Part shown: in pieces, positions 1 to 8,381 of the stretch
Numbering within the stretch: the stretch's first letter is position 1
How the letters are laid out: every line of letters starts with the position of its first letter
Assembly: GCF_014205075.1 (NCBI RefSeq)
Contig: NZ_JACHMU010000001.1
Location: 558,001-622,000 of the forward strand
DNA from: Microbacterium ginsengiterrae
Lineage (GTDB): Bacteria; Actinomycetota; Actinomycetes; Actinomycetales; Microbacteriaceae
Length of the DNA: 64,000 nucleotides
Direction of reading: 5' to 3'
Translations under genes and position numbers: made by a program
The notes under the pieces: generated by a model
Database searches by the model: none
The model's input: the letters and a program-made list of their open reading frames with translations, nothing else
What the model was told of the DNA's origin: nothing

Positions 1-156
1 TGTCGTCTTCCCGCAGCCGCGGGGCCCGGAGAACAGGTAGGCGTGACCGACGCGGTCACTGCGCAGGGCCGTCATCAGCGGATCGGTCACCTGGGACTGA
101 CCGATCATCTCCCCGAAGTTCTCGGGCCGGTAGCGGCGGTAGAGGGCTGTGGTCAC
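1..156 (-). CDS. dnaX: DNA polymerase III subunit gamma/tau, N-terminal part (cut by window edge)
   Basis: Clamp-loader ATPase subunit of the replicative DNA polymerase. Only the first 52 codons are inside the window. Translation from a GTG at 156 starts VTTALYRRYRPENFGEMIGQ, the typical DnaX N-terminus, and runs into the Walker A loop GPRGCGKTT at the edge of the window. The start is supported by this conserved opening and by a TAGGCT box six bases upstream. A GGAG lies in the same six bases, so the mRNA may be leaderless or may have a very short leader. It is transcribed in the same direction as the GH65 gene upstream but probably from its own promoter. Confidence 0.95.
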   Translation of the reverse strand, partial: MTTALYRRYRPENFGEMIGQSQVTDPLMTALRSDRVGHAYLFSGPRGCGKTT

Positions 157-162
157 CGCTCC

Positions 163-168
163 AGCCTA
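163..168 (-). promoter_or_regulatory. -10 box TAGGCT for dnaX
   Basis: TAGGCT on the minus strand lies 6 nt before the GTG start of dnaX. This spacing puts the transcription start at or next to the start codon. I see no good -35 match. It belongs to a series of similar boxes in this window. Confidence 0.5.
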
Positions 169-208
169 CGGCGTGCCACGGACACTTCGTGAGGCTGGGA
201 GCGGCGCA

Positions 209-2692
209 TCAGTCCTCGAACGACGAGATCACCGGGATGGCGGTCGTGATCACGGGAACGGATGCCGAGATCCGCGTCCCGTCGTCGCGTCGCGCACCCT
301 CGAACTGCCCGAGTCGCGGGCGGCCGGGCAGCACGGGGCCCTGGTCGGCGAGCGGCACGACCGCGTCGGTGTCCGTCGACGCCCTGTACTCTCCGCCTCG
401 GACCGTGAAGGTGACCGGTTCCCCGCTGCGCACGTGCACGCGGAGCTGATCGCGCGTGATCGTCACCTGCAGCGCCGACCCCTGCCACTGCAGCGGGAAC
501 GACAGCGACGGCCAGTCAGCGGGCAGCCGCGGGTCGAAGCTGAGCTCCCCCGCGTGGTCGCGCATCCCGCCGAAGCCGGACACGAGGGCGGTCCACACCC
601 CGCCCGCCGAGGCCACGTGCACGCCGTCTGAGGCGTTGTGGTGCAGGTCGCCGAGGTCGACGAACAGGGACTGCTCGAAGTATGTCCGCGCGAGGTCCTG
701 GTATCCGACCTCCGCAGCGAGCACCGACTGGACGACGGCCGAGAGCGTGGAGTCACCGGTGGTCAGGGGGTCGTAGTAGTCGAAGTCCGCCCGCTTCTCC
801 TCCGGGGTGAAGTGGTTGCCCTGCAGGAAGAGGGCGAGCACGACGTCCGCCTGCTTGAGGACCTGGAACCGGTAGATCACCAACGGGTGGAAGTGCAGCA
901 GGAGCGGACGCTGGTCGTCCGGGGTGTGCTCGAGGTCCCACACCTCGCGCTCGAGGAACAGCGAGTCCTGCGGGTGGATGCCGAGCGACTCGCTGAACGG
1001 GATGAACATCGCTTCTGCGGCCCGGTCCCACGCGTCGGGCTCGCCGGCGTCCAGGCCGGTGCGTTCGACGATGCCGGCATACGCCTGGGGATCGTCCTGC
1101 TCGATCTCCCGTACGACGCGCGCGGCGTAGCGCAGGTTGTACCTGGCCATGACGTTGGTGAACAGGTTGTCGTTGACGACGGTCGTGTACTCGTCCGGTC
1201 CCGTGACGCCGTGGATGTGGAATGTCGCATCGCCGTTCGCACCGCGCCAGAACCCCAGCGTCGCCCACAGCCGAGCCGACTCCACGGCGATGTCGACGGC
1301 CTCGCGACGCAGGAAGTCCTCATCACCCGTGGCTCGCACGTACTTGCCCAGCGCGAAGCTGATGTCGGCGTTGATGTGGTACTGCGCGGTACCGGCCGCG
1401 TAGTACGCCGATGCCTCCTCACCGTTGATCGTGCGCCACGGGAAGAGAGCGCCGGCCTCGTTGAGCTGCGCGGCCCTGCGGCGGGCGGCGGGGAGCATGA
1501 GCACGCGGGCGCGCAGGGCGTTGCGCGCCCACTGCGGGCTCGTGTACGTGAGGAACGGCAGGACGTAGATCTCGGTGTCCCAGAAGTAGTGACCGCTGTA
1601 CCCGGATCCGGAGACGCCCTTCGCCGGCACGCCTGTTCCGTCGGCGCGCGCCGCCGCCTGGGCGAGCTGGAACAGGCACCACCGCGTCGCCTGCTGCAGG
1701 TCGTCGTGTCCTTCGATCACGACGTCGGAGCGCTCCCAGAACGCATCCAGCCAGCGCCGCTGACGATCGAACTGCGACGCGACCCCCTCGACCTCCGCAC
1801 GATCGAGCGAACGACGGCAGCGGTCGACGAGCTCACGCGCAGGCACCCCGCGGGAGGTGTGATAGCTGACGAGCTTCGTGACCGTGATGGGGACGCCGGC
1901 CTTCGCCTGGATCCGGAAGACGTTCTTGGCGATGTCCGATTCGATGAGCGTCCGTGCGCTGTAGTCGTTGTCCGTCTCGATGACGTGGTCGGCGACCACC
2001 GCGACGGTCATCCCCGAATCGGCGACGCGGTAGGAGAGCGCGGAGCGCAGCCCTTCCTGCCAGAACTCGACCGGCTCGAGGACGCGGTCGGTGATCGTCT
2101 CGGTCTTACGAGGGTCGAAGCCGGCCTTCTGCGCGGCCGTCGGCGTGCCGGCGTACACGTCTCCGCCGTCCTGACGGTTGAGCAGCTGACAACTGATGGT
2201 CACCGGGGCGTCGGAGTTCTCCACCGTCACCTCGAGGCGGAGCACCGCCAGATGGCGTTCCTCGAAGCTCACCAGGCGCTCGTCGCGGATGCGGATGTGC
2301 TTGCCCGACGGCGTCTCCCACACGAAGCTGCGCTCGAGCACGCCGGTGCGCATGTCGAGCGTGCGGGCGTACTCGCGCACCTCCGCCTCGTCGAACGAGA
2401 TCGGTTCGTCGTCGACGTAGACGCGCATGATCTTCGCATCGGGGGCGTTGACGATCGTCTGCCCCACCTCGGCGAAGCCGTACGCCTGCTCGGCGTGCCG
2501 GATCGGCCAGGTCTCGTGCAGCCCGTTGATGAACGTGCCGTGCTCGTACGCGCCTCGGCCCTCGATGTGGTTGCCGCGCAGACCGAGATAGCCGTTGCCG
2601 ACCGCGAAGAGCGTCTCCGAGACGCCGTCCTCGCTGTAGCGGGTCTCGGTGAGACGCCACGGGTCGACGGGGAAGCGGTCGCGGTCGATCAT
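209..2692 (-). CDS. Glycoside hydrolase family 65 phosphorylase (maltose/trehalose/kojibiose phosphorylase type)
   Basis: 827 residues. Enzymes of GH65 split an alpha-glucoside with phosphate, inverting the anomer to give beta-glucose 1-phosphate and glucose. The N-terminus MIDRDRFPVDPWRLTE, the block LFAVGNGYLGLRGN near residue 30, and HIHGVTGPDEYT, where E501 aligns with the family's general acid, all fit the family. The block KQADVVLALFLQG further on is also typical. The start is the ATG at 2692, which overlaps the stop of the upstream HAD gene by four bases (ATGA). Pairing with a beta-phosphoglucomutase-type HAD protein favours a phosphorylase over a hydrolase, because that mutase would use the beta-glucose 1-phosphate. 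The exact disaccharide cannot be told from the sequence. Confidence 0.9.
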   Translation of the reverse strand: MIDRDRFPVDPWRLTETRYSEDGVSETLFAVGNGYLGLRGNHIEGRGAYEHGTFINGLHETWPIRHAEQAYGFAEVGQTIVNAPDAKIMRVYVDDEPISFDEAEVREYARTLDMRTGVLERSFVWETPSGKHIRIRDERLVSFEERHLAVLRLEVTVENSDAPVTISCQLLNRQDGGDVYAGTPTAAQKAGFDPRKTETITDRVLEPVEFWQEGLRSALSYRVADSGMTVAVVADHVIETDNDYSARTLIESDIAKNVFRIQAKAGVPITVTKLVSYHTSRGVPARELVDRCRRSLDRAEVEGVASQFDRQRRWLDAFWERSDVVIEGHDDLQQATRWCLFQLAQAAARADGTGVPAKGVSGSGYSGHYFWDTEIYVLPFLTYTSPQWARNALRARVLMLPAARRRAAQLNEAGALFPWRTINGEEASAYYAAGTAQYHINADISFALGKYVRATGDEDFLRREAVDIAVESARLWATLGFWRGANGDATFHIHGVTGPDEYTTVVNDNLFTNVMARYNLRYAARVVREIEQDDPQAYAGIVERTGLDAGEPDAWDRAAEAMFIPFSESLGIHPQDSLFLEREVWDLEHTPDDQRPLLLHFHPLVIYRFQVLKQADVVLALFLQGNHFTPEEKRADFDYYDPLTTGDSTLSAVVQSVLAAEVGYQDLARTYFEQSLFVDLGDLHHNASDGVHVASAGGVWTALVSGFGGMRDHAGELSFDPRLPADWPSLSFPLQWQGSALQVTITRDQLRVHVRSGEPVTFTVRGGEYRASTDTDAVVPLADQGPVLPGRPRLGQFEGARRDDGTRISASVPVITTAIPVISSFED

Positions 2693-3450
2693 GCGTTCTC
2701 CATGCTTTCGTCGGTGTTCGTGCTCGGGAGGAGGCGGATGAGGTCGTCGACGATGCAGGTCGCGCCTGCCTGACGCAGCGCCTCGGGACCGGCGCCGCGG
2801 TCCACGCCGACGACGGTGGCGAATCCGGCAGCCACCGCGGAGCCGACACCGGCGAGGGCATCCTCGACGGCGACGCTCGCGTCGGGATTCACCCCGAGCG
2901 CGACGGCACCGGCACGGAACATGTCGGGTGCCGGCTTCGACGCCAGCGCGTCGCGCTCCGCGACGCGGCCGTCGACGACCACGGTGAAGAAGTCCCTGAT
3001 GCCCGCGGCGGCCAGCACCTCCTCGGCGTTCTTGGAGCTGGACACGACGCCCTGAGGGATGCCCTCGGCGCGCAGCCGTGTGATCAGGGCGAGCGAACCG
3101 GGGTACGGCGCGATGCCGTCGCGGCGCAGCGCGGCGGCGAACGCCGCGTTCTTCCGGTTGCCGATGCCGCACACCGACTCGACCTCCGGGCCGTCGCTCA
3201 CGTCACCCCACGGGATCTCGACGTTGCGGCTGCGCAGCAGGCTGGCCACCCCGTCGTAGCGCTTCTTTCCGTCGACGTACGCGTAGTAGTCGGCATCCGT
3301 GTACGCCGGGGTGATGTCCCACTGGGCGAAGACGCCGTCGAAGACGGCCTTCCAGGCTCGCATGTGCACTTCCGCGGTCGGGGTGAGCACTCCGTCGAGG
3401 TCGAACAGCACGCCATCGGCGCGACGCAGGTCTGGCAGGTTCTCGGGCAC
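2689..3450 (-). CDS. HAD-superfamily hydrolase, beta-phosphoglucomutase type
   Basis: 253 residues. Motif I is FDLDGVLTPT (D17 nucleophile and D19), motif II is VVSSSKN, a KPAPD lysine motif follows, and motif IV is VEDALAG. This is the pattern of subclass I HAD enzymes such as beta-phosphoglucomutase, which turns beta-glucose 1-phosphate into glucose 6-phosphate. The start is a GTG at 3450 preceded by a GGAG at suitable spacing. The stop overlaps the GH65 start by four bases, so the two are translationally coupled and likely form one pathway from disaccharide to glucose 6-phosphate. A plain sugar phosphatase is the alternative; the family cannot be split further by eye. Confidence 0.85.
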   Translation of the reverse strand: MPENLPDLRRADGVLFDLDGVLTPTAEVHMRAWKAVFDGVFAQWDITPAYTDADYYAYVDGKKRYDGVASLLRSRNVEIPWGDVSDGPEVESVCGIGNRKNAAFAAALRRDGIAPYPGSLALITRLRAEGIPQGVVSSSKNAEEVLAAAGIRDFFTVVVDGRVAERDALASKPAPDMFRAGAVALGVNPDASVAVEDALAGVGSAVAAGFATVVGVDRGAGPEALRQAGATCIVDDLIRLLPSTNTDESMENA

Positions 3451-3576
3451 TCAGCACTCCAAAGAGGACGGGACGGGGACTGGGCCGGCACCTCGTGTGC
3501 CTCGTTTCCAGCGTAGTCCGGCGATACGGGTGGCAGAAACCCCGGCGGGCACCGCGCGATGCGGCATCGGCGGCGC

Positions 3577-4800
3577 TCAGGCCAGGCCGTACGCCTGACG
3601 CGCGATCTCGAGCTCCTCGTCGGTGGGGACCACGAGGATCTCGACAGCGGAGTCGTCGGAGGAGATCCTCCGGATGCCCGACGCCGGGGCCGCGTTGCGA
3701 TCGGCATCGATCCGCACCCCGAAGAAGCCCAGTGTGGCGAGCGCCTCCGCACGCACGCGCGCGGCGTTCTCGCCGACACCGGCCGTGAACGAGATCACAT
3801 CGACCCCGCCGAGCTGGGCGATGTACGCGCCGGCGTAGGCGCGGAGCCGGTGGATGTAGACGTCGAACGCGAGCGTGGCGGCCTTCTCCCCTGCCTCGAC
3901 GCCGGCGAGGATGTCGCGCATGTCGACCCGACCGGCCAGACCGAGCAGGCCGCTCTTCTTGTTCAGCAGCTCGTCGATCTCCTTGGTGGTGAGCTGGGCC
4001 ACCCTGGACAGATGGAGCACGACGGCGGGGTCGATGTCGCCCGAGCGCGTGCCCATGACGAGTCCCTCCAGCGGCGTCATCCCCATCGAGGTCTCCACGG
4101 AGCGTCCGCCGTCGACCGCGGTGACCGACGCGCCGTTGCCGAGGTGGAAGACGAGCTGCTTGAGCTCCGTCAGCGGGCGGTCGAGGAACTTCGCCGCCTG
4201 CTCGGAGACGTACTTGTGACTGGTGCCGTGGAACCCGTATCGACGGATGCGGTGCCGCTTGGCCACGCGTCGCTCGATGGCGTACGTGTGCGCGGCGGGC
4301 GGGAGCGTCTGGTGGAAGGCCGTGTCGAAGACCGCGACGTGCGGCACGTCGGAGAACGTCCGCCGCGCGGCGCGGATGCCGGCGACAGCGCCCGGGTTGT
4401 GCAGCGGCGCGAGCACCGAGAGATCCTCGATGTTGATCTCGATGAGGTCGTCGATGAGCGTCGGGGCGAAGAACCGCGCACCGCCGTGCACGACGCGATG
4501 GCCGACCGCGACCGGAGGCATCTCCGACAGGTGCGGTCCGTGTTCCTCGAACTGCGCGAGCATCACGGACATCGCCTCGTCATGATCGCTGATCCTCCGG
4601 CTGCTTCCGTGCGTGCTGTCGAGCACGGCCGGGGTCGGCTCACCGTCGTCCGCGGTGCGGCGGACGGTGTGGGTCACCTCGCTGGAGTCCTGGCCGATCC
4701 GTTCAATGAGGCCCTCGCCGACCGGCACCTCGCGGTCCATGTCGATGAGGCTGTACTTCAGCGACGAGGAGCCGCTGTTGATGACGAGCACGACGCTCAT
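3577..4800 (-). CDS. ackA: Acetate kinase
   Basis: 407 residues, the usual length. It interconverts acetyl phosphate and acetate with ATP/ADP in the cytoplasm. The opening MSVVLVINSGSSSLKYSL is the acetate kinase phosphate-binding signature, and GHRVVHGG, RYGFHGTSHKYV and FTAGVGENA are also present. The ATG at 4800 overlaps the pta stop in an ATGA, so it is co-translated with phosphate acetyltransferase. Together they form the Pta-AckA route that either excretes acetate and makes ATP or activates acetate to acetyl-CoA for the glyoxylate shunt encoded at the other end of the window. Confidence 0.97.
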   Translation of the reverse strand: MSVVLVINSGSSSLKYSLIDMDREVPVGEGLIERIGQDSSEVTHTVRRTADDGEPTPAVLDSTHGSSRRISDHDEAMSVMLAQFEEHGPHLSEMPPVAVGHRVVHGGARFFAPTLIDDLIEINIEDLSVLAPLHNPGAVAGIRAARRTFSDVPHVAVFDTAFHQTLPPAAHTYAIERRVAKRHRIRRYGFHGTSHKYVSEQAAKFLDRPLTELKQLVFHLGNGASVTAVDGGRSVETSMGMTPLEGLVMGTRSGDIDPAVVLHLSRVAQLTTKEIDELLNKKSGLLGLAGRVDMRDILAGVEAGEKAATLAFDVYIHRLRAYAGAYIAQLGGVDVISFTAGVGENAARVRAEALATLGFFGVRIDADRNAAPASGIRRISSDDSAVEILVVPTDEELEIARQAYGLA

Positions 4801-6911
4801 GCCACTCCTCCCTGCGCCTGGATCGCGGTGATGGCCACCGTGTTGACGATGTCGTCGACGGTCGCACCGCGCGAGAGGTCGTTGATCGGCCGGTTCAGCC
4901 CCTGCAGGACCGGTCCGATGGCGACGGCGCCGGCCGAGCGCTGGACTGCCTTGTAGGTGTTGTTGCCCGTGTTGAGGTCGGGGAAGACGAAGACCGTCGC
5001 ACGCCCGGCGACCGCGGACTCGGGGAGCTTCGCGGCGGCGACGGCGGCGTCAGCGGCCGCGTCGTACTGGATGGGCCCCTCGACGAGCAGCTCCGGCGCT
5101 CGTTCGCGGACGAGGGCTGTGGCCTCGCGGACCTTGTCGACGTCGGCGCCCGATCCGGACTCCCCCGTCGAGTACGACAGCATCGCCACCCGGGGGTCGA
5201 TGCCGAACTGCTGCGCCGTCTCCGCGGAGGAGACGGCGATGTCGGCGAGCTGGGCCGCCGTGGGGTCGGGGATCACCGCGCAGTCCCCGTAGACGAGCAC
5301 ACGGTCGGCGAGTGCCATGAGGAAGACGCTGGAGACGACGTCGACACCGGGGCGGGTCTTGATGATCTCGAACGACGGCCGGATGGTGTGCGCGGTCGTG
5401 TGGGCGGCGCCGGAGACCATGCCGTCTGCGAGGCCGAGATGCACCATCATCGTGCCGAAGTACGACACGTCGGTGACGGTGTCGGCGGCTTGTCCGAGCG
5501 TGACGCCCTTATGCGCCCGCAGCCGCGCGTACTCGGCGGCGAAGCGCTCGACGTACTCCGGGTCGGTCGGGCTGATCAGCTGCGCGGCCGAGAGGTCGAT
5601 ACCGAGCTCGACGGCCCTCGCGTGGATCTCGTCCGCGTCGCCCAGGATGGTGAGGTCGGCGACGTCCCTGGCCAGCAGCGTCGCCGCAGCGCGCAGGATG
5701 CGGTCGTCACCGCCTTCCGGGAGGACGATGCGCCGGCGATCCGCGCGTGCGCGCTCGATGAGCCCGTACTCGAACATGAGGGGTGTGACGACGGTGGATT
5801 CGACGAGCCCCAGTTGCGTCACGAGCTCGGTGATGTCGACGTGGGTCTGGAAGAGGCCGAGTGCGCGGTCGTAGCGGTGGCGCGAATCGGCCGCCAGCCG
5901 CCCCCTCGCTCCCATGACCCGCACCGCCGTGTCGTAGGTGCCGTGGTCCGTGGCGAGGATCGGGACGCGAGAGGCCAACCCGTCCAGGAGACGCTCGATG
6001 GACTCCGGCAGCGGGAACGGCCCGTTGAGGATGATGCCGGCGATGGAGGGGAACGTCCCCGAGGCGTCCGCGAGCAGGAGGGCCAGCAGCACCTCGGTCC
6101 GATCCGCCGGCACCACGACGACCGCATCGTCGGTGAGGCGGGGGAGGACGTTGACCATGGACATGCCCGCAACGACGACACTGAGGGCTTCGCGGGTCAG
6201 CAGATCGGGGTCGCCCTTGACGAGCCGGCCGTCCACGGCGGCGAGGATGCCTCGGATGGACGGCGCGACCAGAGTCCGGTCCTCCGGGATCGCCCACACC
6301 GGCGTCCGGCGCTCCTGCTCGGCGCGGACGGCATCCGTCGTCGCCGCGAGGGCGTCCGGATCCGCGCGGTTGACGATGACGGCGAACAGCTCGGCCCGTT
6401 CGGCCTGCAGCTCTGCGAGCGCGAGAGAGGCGATCTGCCCGATCGCCGCGGGGGTACGAGCCGTGGAGGTGCCCAGCTGCTCTGCTCTCGCCTGCTGATC
6501 GCGCCCGCCGAGTACGAGGAGGACGGGAGCGCCGAGGTTCGCCGCGATGCGGGCGTTGAAGCCGAGCTCGGCGGGGCTGGCGACGTCGGTGTAGTCGCTG
6601 CCGACGATGACGACGGCGTCGCACTGCGCCTCGACCGCCTTGAAGCGCGCGACGATCGTCGCCAGGGCACGGTCGGGGTCGTCGCGCACCTCGTCGTACG
6701 TCACACCGACGCAGTCGTCGTAGTCGAGGTTCACCCCGTCGTGGGCGAGCATGAGCTCGAGGACGTAGTCACGCTCCGCGGATGATCGCGCGATGGGCCG
6801 GAACACGCCGACTCTCGGGATGGCGCGCATCAGCGCGTCGAGAACTCCCAGCGCGATCGTGGACTTTCCCGAATGACCTTCGGCCGAGGTGATGTAGATG
6901 CTCTGCGCCAC
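4797..6911 (-). CDS. pta: Phosphate acetyltransferase (long form with P-loop and DRTGG regions)
   Basis: 704 residues, the long type. The N-terminal part is a dethiobiotin-synthetase-like P-loop domain (AEGHSGKSTIALGVL at about residues 10-24), followed by a DRTGG-type middle domain and the C-terminal catalytic PTA/PTB domain from about residue 375 (RIVLPEGGDDRILRAA, GLADGMVSGAAHTTAHTIRP, FVFPDLNTGNNTYK). It makes acetyl phosphate from acetyl-CoA. The start is a GTG at 6911. An in-frame TAA lies four codons upstream, so no longer form is possible. A TAAGCT box six bases upstream suggests a leaderless mRNA starting in the 23-bp gap after the lysozyme-like gene. Confidence 0.97.
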   Translation of the reverse strand: MAQSIYITSAEGHSGKSTIALGVLDALMRAIPRVGVFRPIARSSAERDYVLELMLAHDGVNLDYDDCVGVTYDEVRDDPDRALATIVARFKAVEAQCDAVVIVGSDYTDVASPAELGFNARIAANLGAPVLLVLGGRDQQARAEQLGTSTARTPAAIGQIASLALAELQAERAELFAVIVNRADPDALAATTDAVRAEQERRTPVWAIPEDRTLVAPSIRGILAAVDGRLVKGDPDLLTREALSVVVAGMSMVNVLPRLTDDAVVVVPADRTEVLLALLLADASGTFPSIAGIILNGPFPLPESIERLLDGLASRVPILATDHGTYDTAVRVMGARGRLAADSRHRYDRALGLFQTHVDITELVTQLGLVESTVVTPLMFEYGLIERARADRRRIVLPEGGDDRILRAAATLLARDVADLTILGDADEIHARAVELGIDLSAAQLISPTDPEYVERFAAEYARLRAHKGVTLGQAADTVTDVSYFGTMMVHLGLADGMVSGAAHTTAHTIRPSFEIIKTRPGVDVVSSVFLMALADRVLVYGDCAVIPDPTAAQLADIAVSSAETAQQFGIDPRVAMLSYSTGESGSGADVDKVREATALVRERAPELLVEGPIQYDAAADAAVAAAKLPESAVAGRATVFVFPDLNTGNNTYKAVQRSAGAVAIGPVLQGLNRPINDLSRGATVDDIVNTVAITAIQAQGGVA

Positions 6912-6917
6912 CCTGCC

Positions 6918-6923
6918 AGCTTA
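6918..6923 (-). promoter_or_regulatory. -10 box TAAGCT for pta-ackA
   Basis: TAAGCT lies 6 nt before the pta GTG and there is no separate Shine-Dalgarno sequence, which is the layout of a leaderless actinobacterial promoter. It would give pta-ackA its own promoter although the upstream gene ends only 23 bp away. The -35 region is poor. Confidence 0.45.
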
Positions 6924-6934
6924 TGTCGTGTCCG

Positions 6935-7525
6935 TCACGCCGGACAGGGCCCGGAGAGCGCATCGACCACGGCCGTCGCATCCTGCTCGAATCGCGCGTA
7001 GTGGTCGGGGTCCGCGTTGATCTGCACGCGGTGGATCGCCAGGGTCGGCTCCATCTCGGCCCAGCCGCTCACACGGACGAGCCTCGCGTAGAAGAGCCCT
7101 GCCGCCGTCGCCGGGTCCATCCGCTGCTCGACGCTGCCCCACCAGTCCTGCTGCTGGAAGAGTCCGATGCTGCTGGTCCGCGTGCCATCGGGGTTCGTCA
7201 CCCCTGAGGTCTCCCAGTCGCCGTAGTCGATGTTGCGCAGACTGCTCTCCCCCATCGCCGCCATCACGCCGATGATCTGCCCGTTCCGGCCGAACCCGCG
7301 CTCCTGCGCGACGCTGACGATGAGCGCGGCGTTCTCCAGCTGCTCGCCGTGCCACCCCTCCACACCGACGTCGGGGAAGGTCGACGGTTCCGTCGCGCAC
7401 AGCTCCAGCGGAGCACGCGAGGCCGCGACGGGGATGAGGACCGCCAGGAGCCCGCCGAACGTGAGCCCTCCGATCAGCAGCCCGATGAGGAGGTCGCGCC
7501 GTGCGCGGCGTCGCCGCTTCGTCAT
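6935..7525 (-). CDS. Membrane-anchored lysozyme/transglycosylase-like protein
   Basis: 196 residues. A positively charged start (MTKRRRRARR) is followed by one membrane segment at about residues 11-34, and the rest lies outside the membrane. The outer part reads IIGVMAAMGESSLRN (E93) and then SSIGLFQQQDWWGS at about 118-131. This is the ES....GLFQ arrangement of lytic transglycosylase and goose-type lysozyme folds, so a role in peptidoglycan cleavage is inferred from motifs only. It starts eight bases after the rhomboid protease stop on the same strand and is probably co-transcribed with it. I do not recognise a named family. Confidence 0.7.
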   Translation of the reverse strand: MTKRRRRARRDLLIGLLIGGLTFGGLLAVLIPVAASRAPLELCATEPSTFPDVGVEGWHGEQLENAALIVSVAQERGFGRNGQIIGVMAAMGESSLRNIDYGDWETSGVTNPDGTRTSSIGLFQQQDWWGSVEQRMDPATAAGLFYARLVRVSGWAEMEPTLAIHRVQINADPDHYARFEQDATAVVDALSGPCPA

Positions 7526-7533
7526 GCGGCCTC

Positions 7534-8136
7534 TCACGCCCGGCGCGCTCCCGCGCCGCGCGCACCGAGCAACGCGGCGGCGGCACCGCCGACCGCGCCG
7601 AACAGATGCGCCTGCCAGGACACGCCGGGTCCGACACCGATGATCCCGGCGAGCATCGATCCGCCGTAGAGGACGATGACGACCAGCGCGATGAGCGCGT
7701 ACACGAGGCGATGGGCGATCGGCCGCGGGGAGAGCACCCGGACGACGACATACGCGAAGTAGCCGAAGACGAGCACACTGGCGCCGACGGTCAGCGTGCC
7801 CGGTGCGTTGAAGACCCAGGTGCCCGCTCCGCCGACGAGCGCCGACGCGCCCGTGACGAGCCAGAAGCGGCCGGTGCCCTCCACGGCGACGAGGCAGCCG
7901 AGCACGAGCAGCGGCAGCGTGTTGCCGACCAGATGCGGCCAGCTCGCGTGCAGCAGGGGGCCGAGGATGAGCCCGGGGGCGCTGGCGAGGTCCCAGGAGC
8001 GCAGGCCGAACCCGGTGAAGGAACCGGGCAGGATCGCATCGGCGATCTGGATCGCCCACATCAGCGCGACCAGCGCGAGCGGCGACGCGAAGCGGGCGAC
8101 GGCGCTGGGGCGTTCGGAGGCGACGGGAGCTGTCAC
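7534..8136 (-). CDS. Rhomboid-family intramembrane serine protease
   Basis: 200 residues with about six membrane segments. The rhomboid active site is visible: histidine and asparagine in HASWPHLVGN (about 63-72), the catalytic serine S120 in TVGASVLVFG, and the histidine H177 in SWQAHLFGAVGG. Such proteases cut membrane segments of other proteins; the substrate is unknown. The start is taken as the GTG at 8136, because the frame further upstream would run back into the SRP RNA gene. A GAGGA lies seven bases before this GTG. The next gene, a single-pass lysozyme-like protein, follows after eight bases. Confidence 0.9.
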   Translation of the reverse strand: MTAPVASERPSAVARFASPLALVALMWAIQIADAILPGSFTGFGLRSWDLASAPGLILGPLLHASWPHLVGNTLPLLVLGCLVAVEGTGRFWLVTGASALVGGAGTWVFNAPGTLTVGASVLVFGYFAYVVVRVLSPRPIAHRLVYALIALVVIVLYGGSMLAGIIGVGPGVSWQAHLFGAVGGAAAALLGARGAGARRA

Positions 8137-8179
8137 ACCAAGATCCTCGCAGGTGAAGCCGGGGGCTTCGCGCAGGGCA

Positions 8180-8275
8180 AAAGAAAAGACTCTCCGCGCA
8201 CCCAGCAGAGCCCGGTTACCCTTGCTACGTTTCCGTCCTGGGGGAATTGGCCTGGATGCTGCCACGCGGAGAGCC
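8180..8275 (-). ncRNA. ffs: Signal recognition particle RNA (4.5S type)
   Basis: On the minus strand the RNA starts GGCTCTCCGCG and its end GCGCGGAGAGTC pairs with that start to close one long rod. The apical part reads CCCCCAGGACGGAAACGTA followed by GCAAGGGTAACC. This is the conserved SRP domain IV: a GNRA loop on an ACG/CGT stem, with the AGGAC and AGCA internal loop strands bound by Ffh. The rod is directly followed by a TTTTCTTTT tract, which acts as terminator. A TAGACT box ends six bases before the proposed 5' end. The position near dnaX is common in bacteria. The ends are accurate to a few bases. Confidence 0.92.
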
Positions 8276-8281
8276 TCGGAC

Positions 8282-8311
8282 AGTCTACCTGTTCCTGAGA
8301 CTGCTGCAGAA
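8282..8311 (-). promoter_or_regulatory. Promoter of the SRP RNA gene
   Basis: The -10 TAGACT is at 8282-8287 and a -35-like TTCTGC is at 8306-8311 with an 18-nt spacer. The -10 box is six bases from the first base of the SRP RNA rod, so the two calls support each other. Confidence 0.6.
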
Positions 8312-8381
8312 CCGCCCGCCCCTCGCACCGCCGGGGCGCGTTACGATCAAGGCATACCCGACGGCGGGCGAGAGGGAGCGC

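Noticed and set aside
209..3172. A 987-residue form of the GH65 protein
   Set aside because: The extra N-terminus is the HAD gene in another frame. The ATG at 2692 gives the standard GH65 opening and an ATGA overlap.
3559..4956. A 465-codon plus-strand frame opposite ackA, and similar long frames opposite pta, otnK and gabD
   Set aside because: They are antisense frames caused by GC-rich codon use. The minus-strand proteins match known families over their full length.
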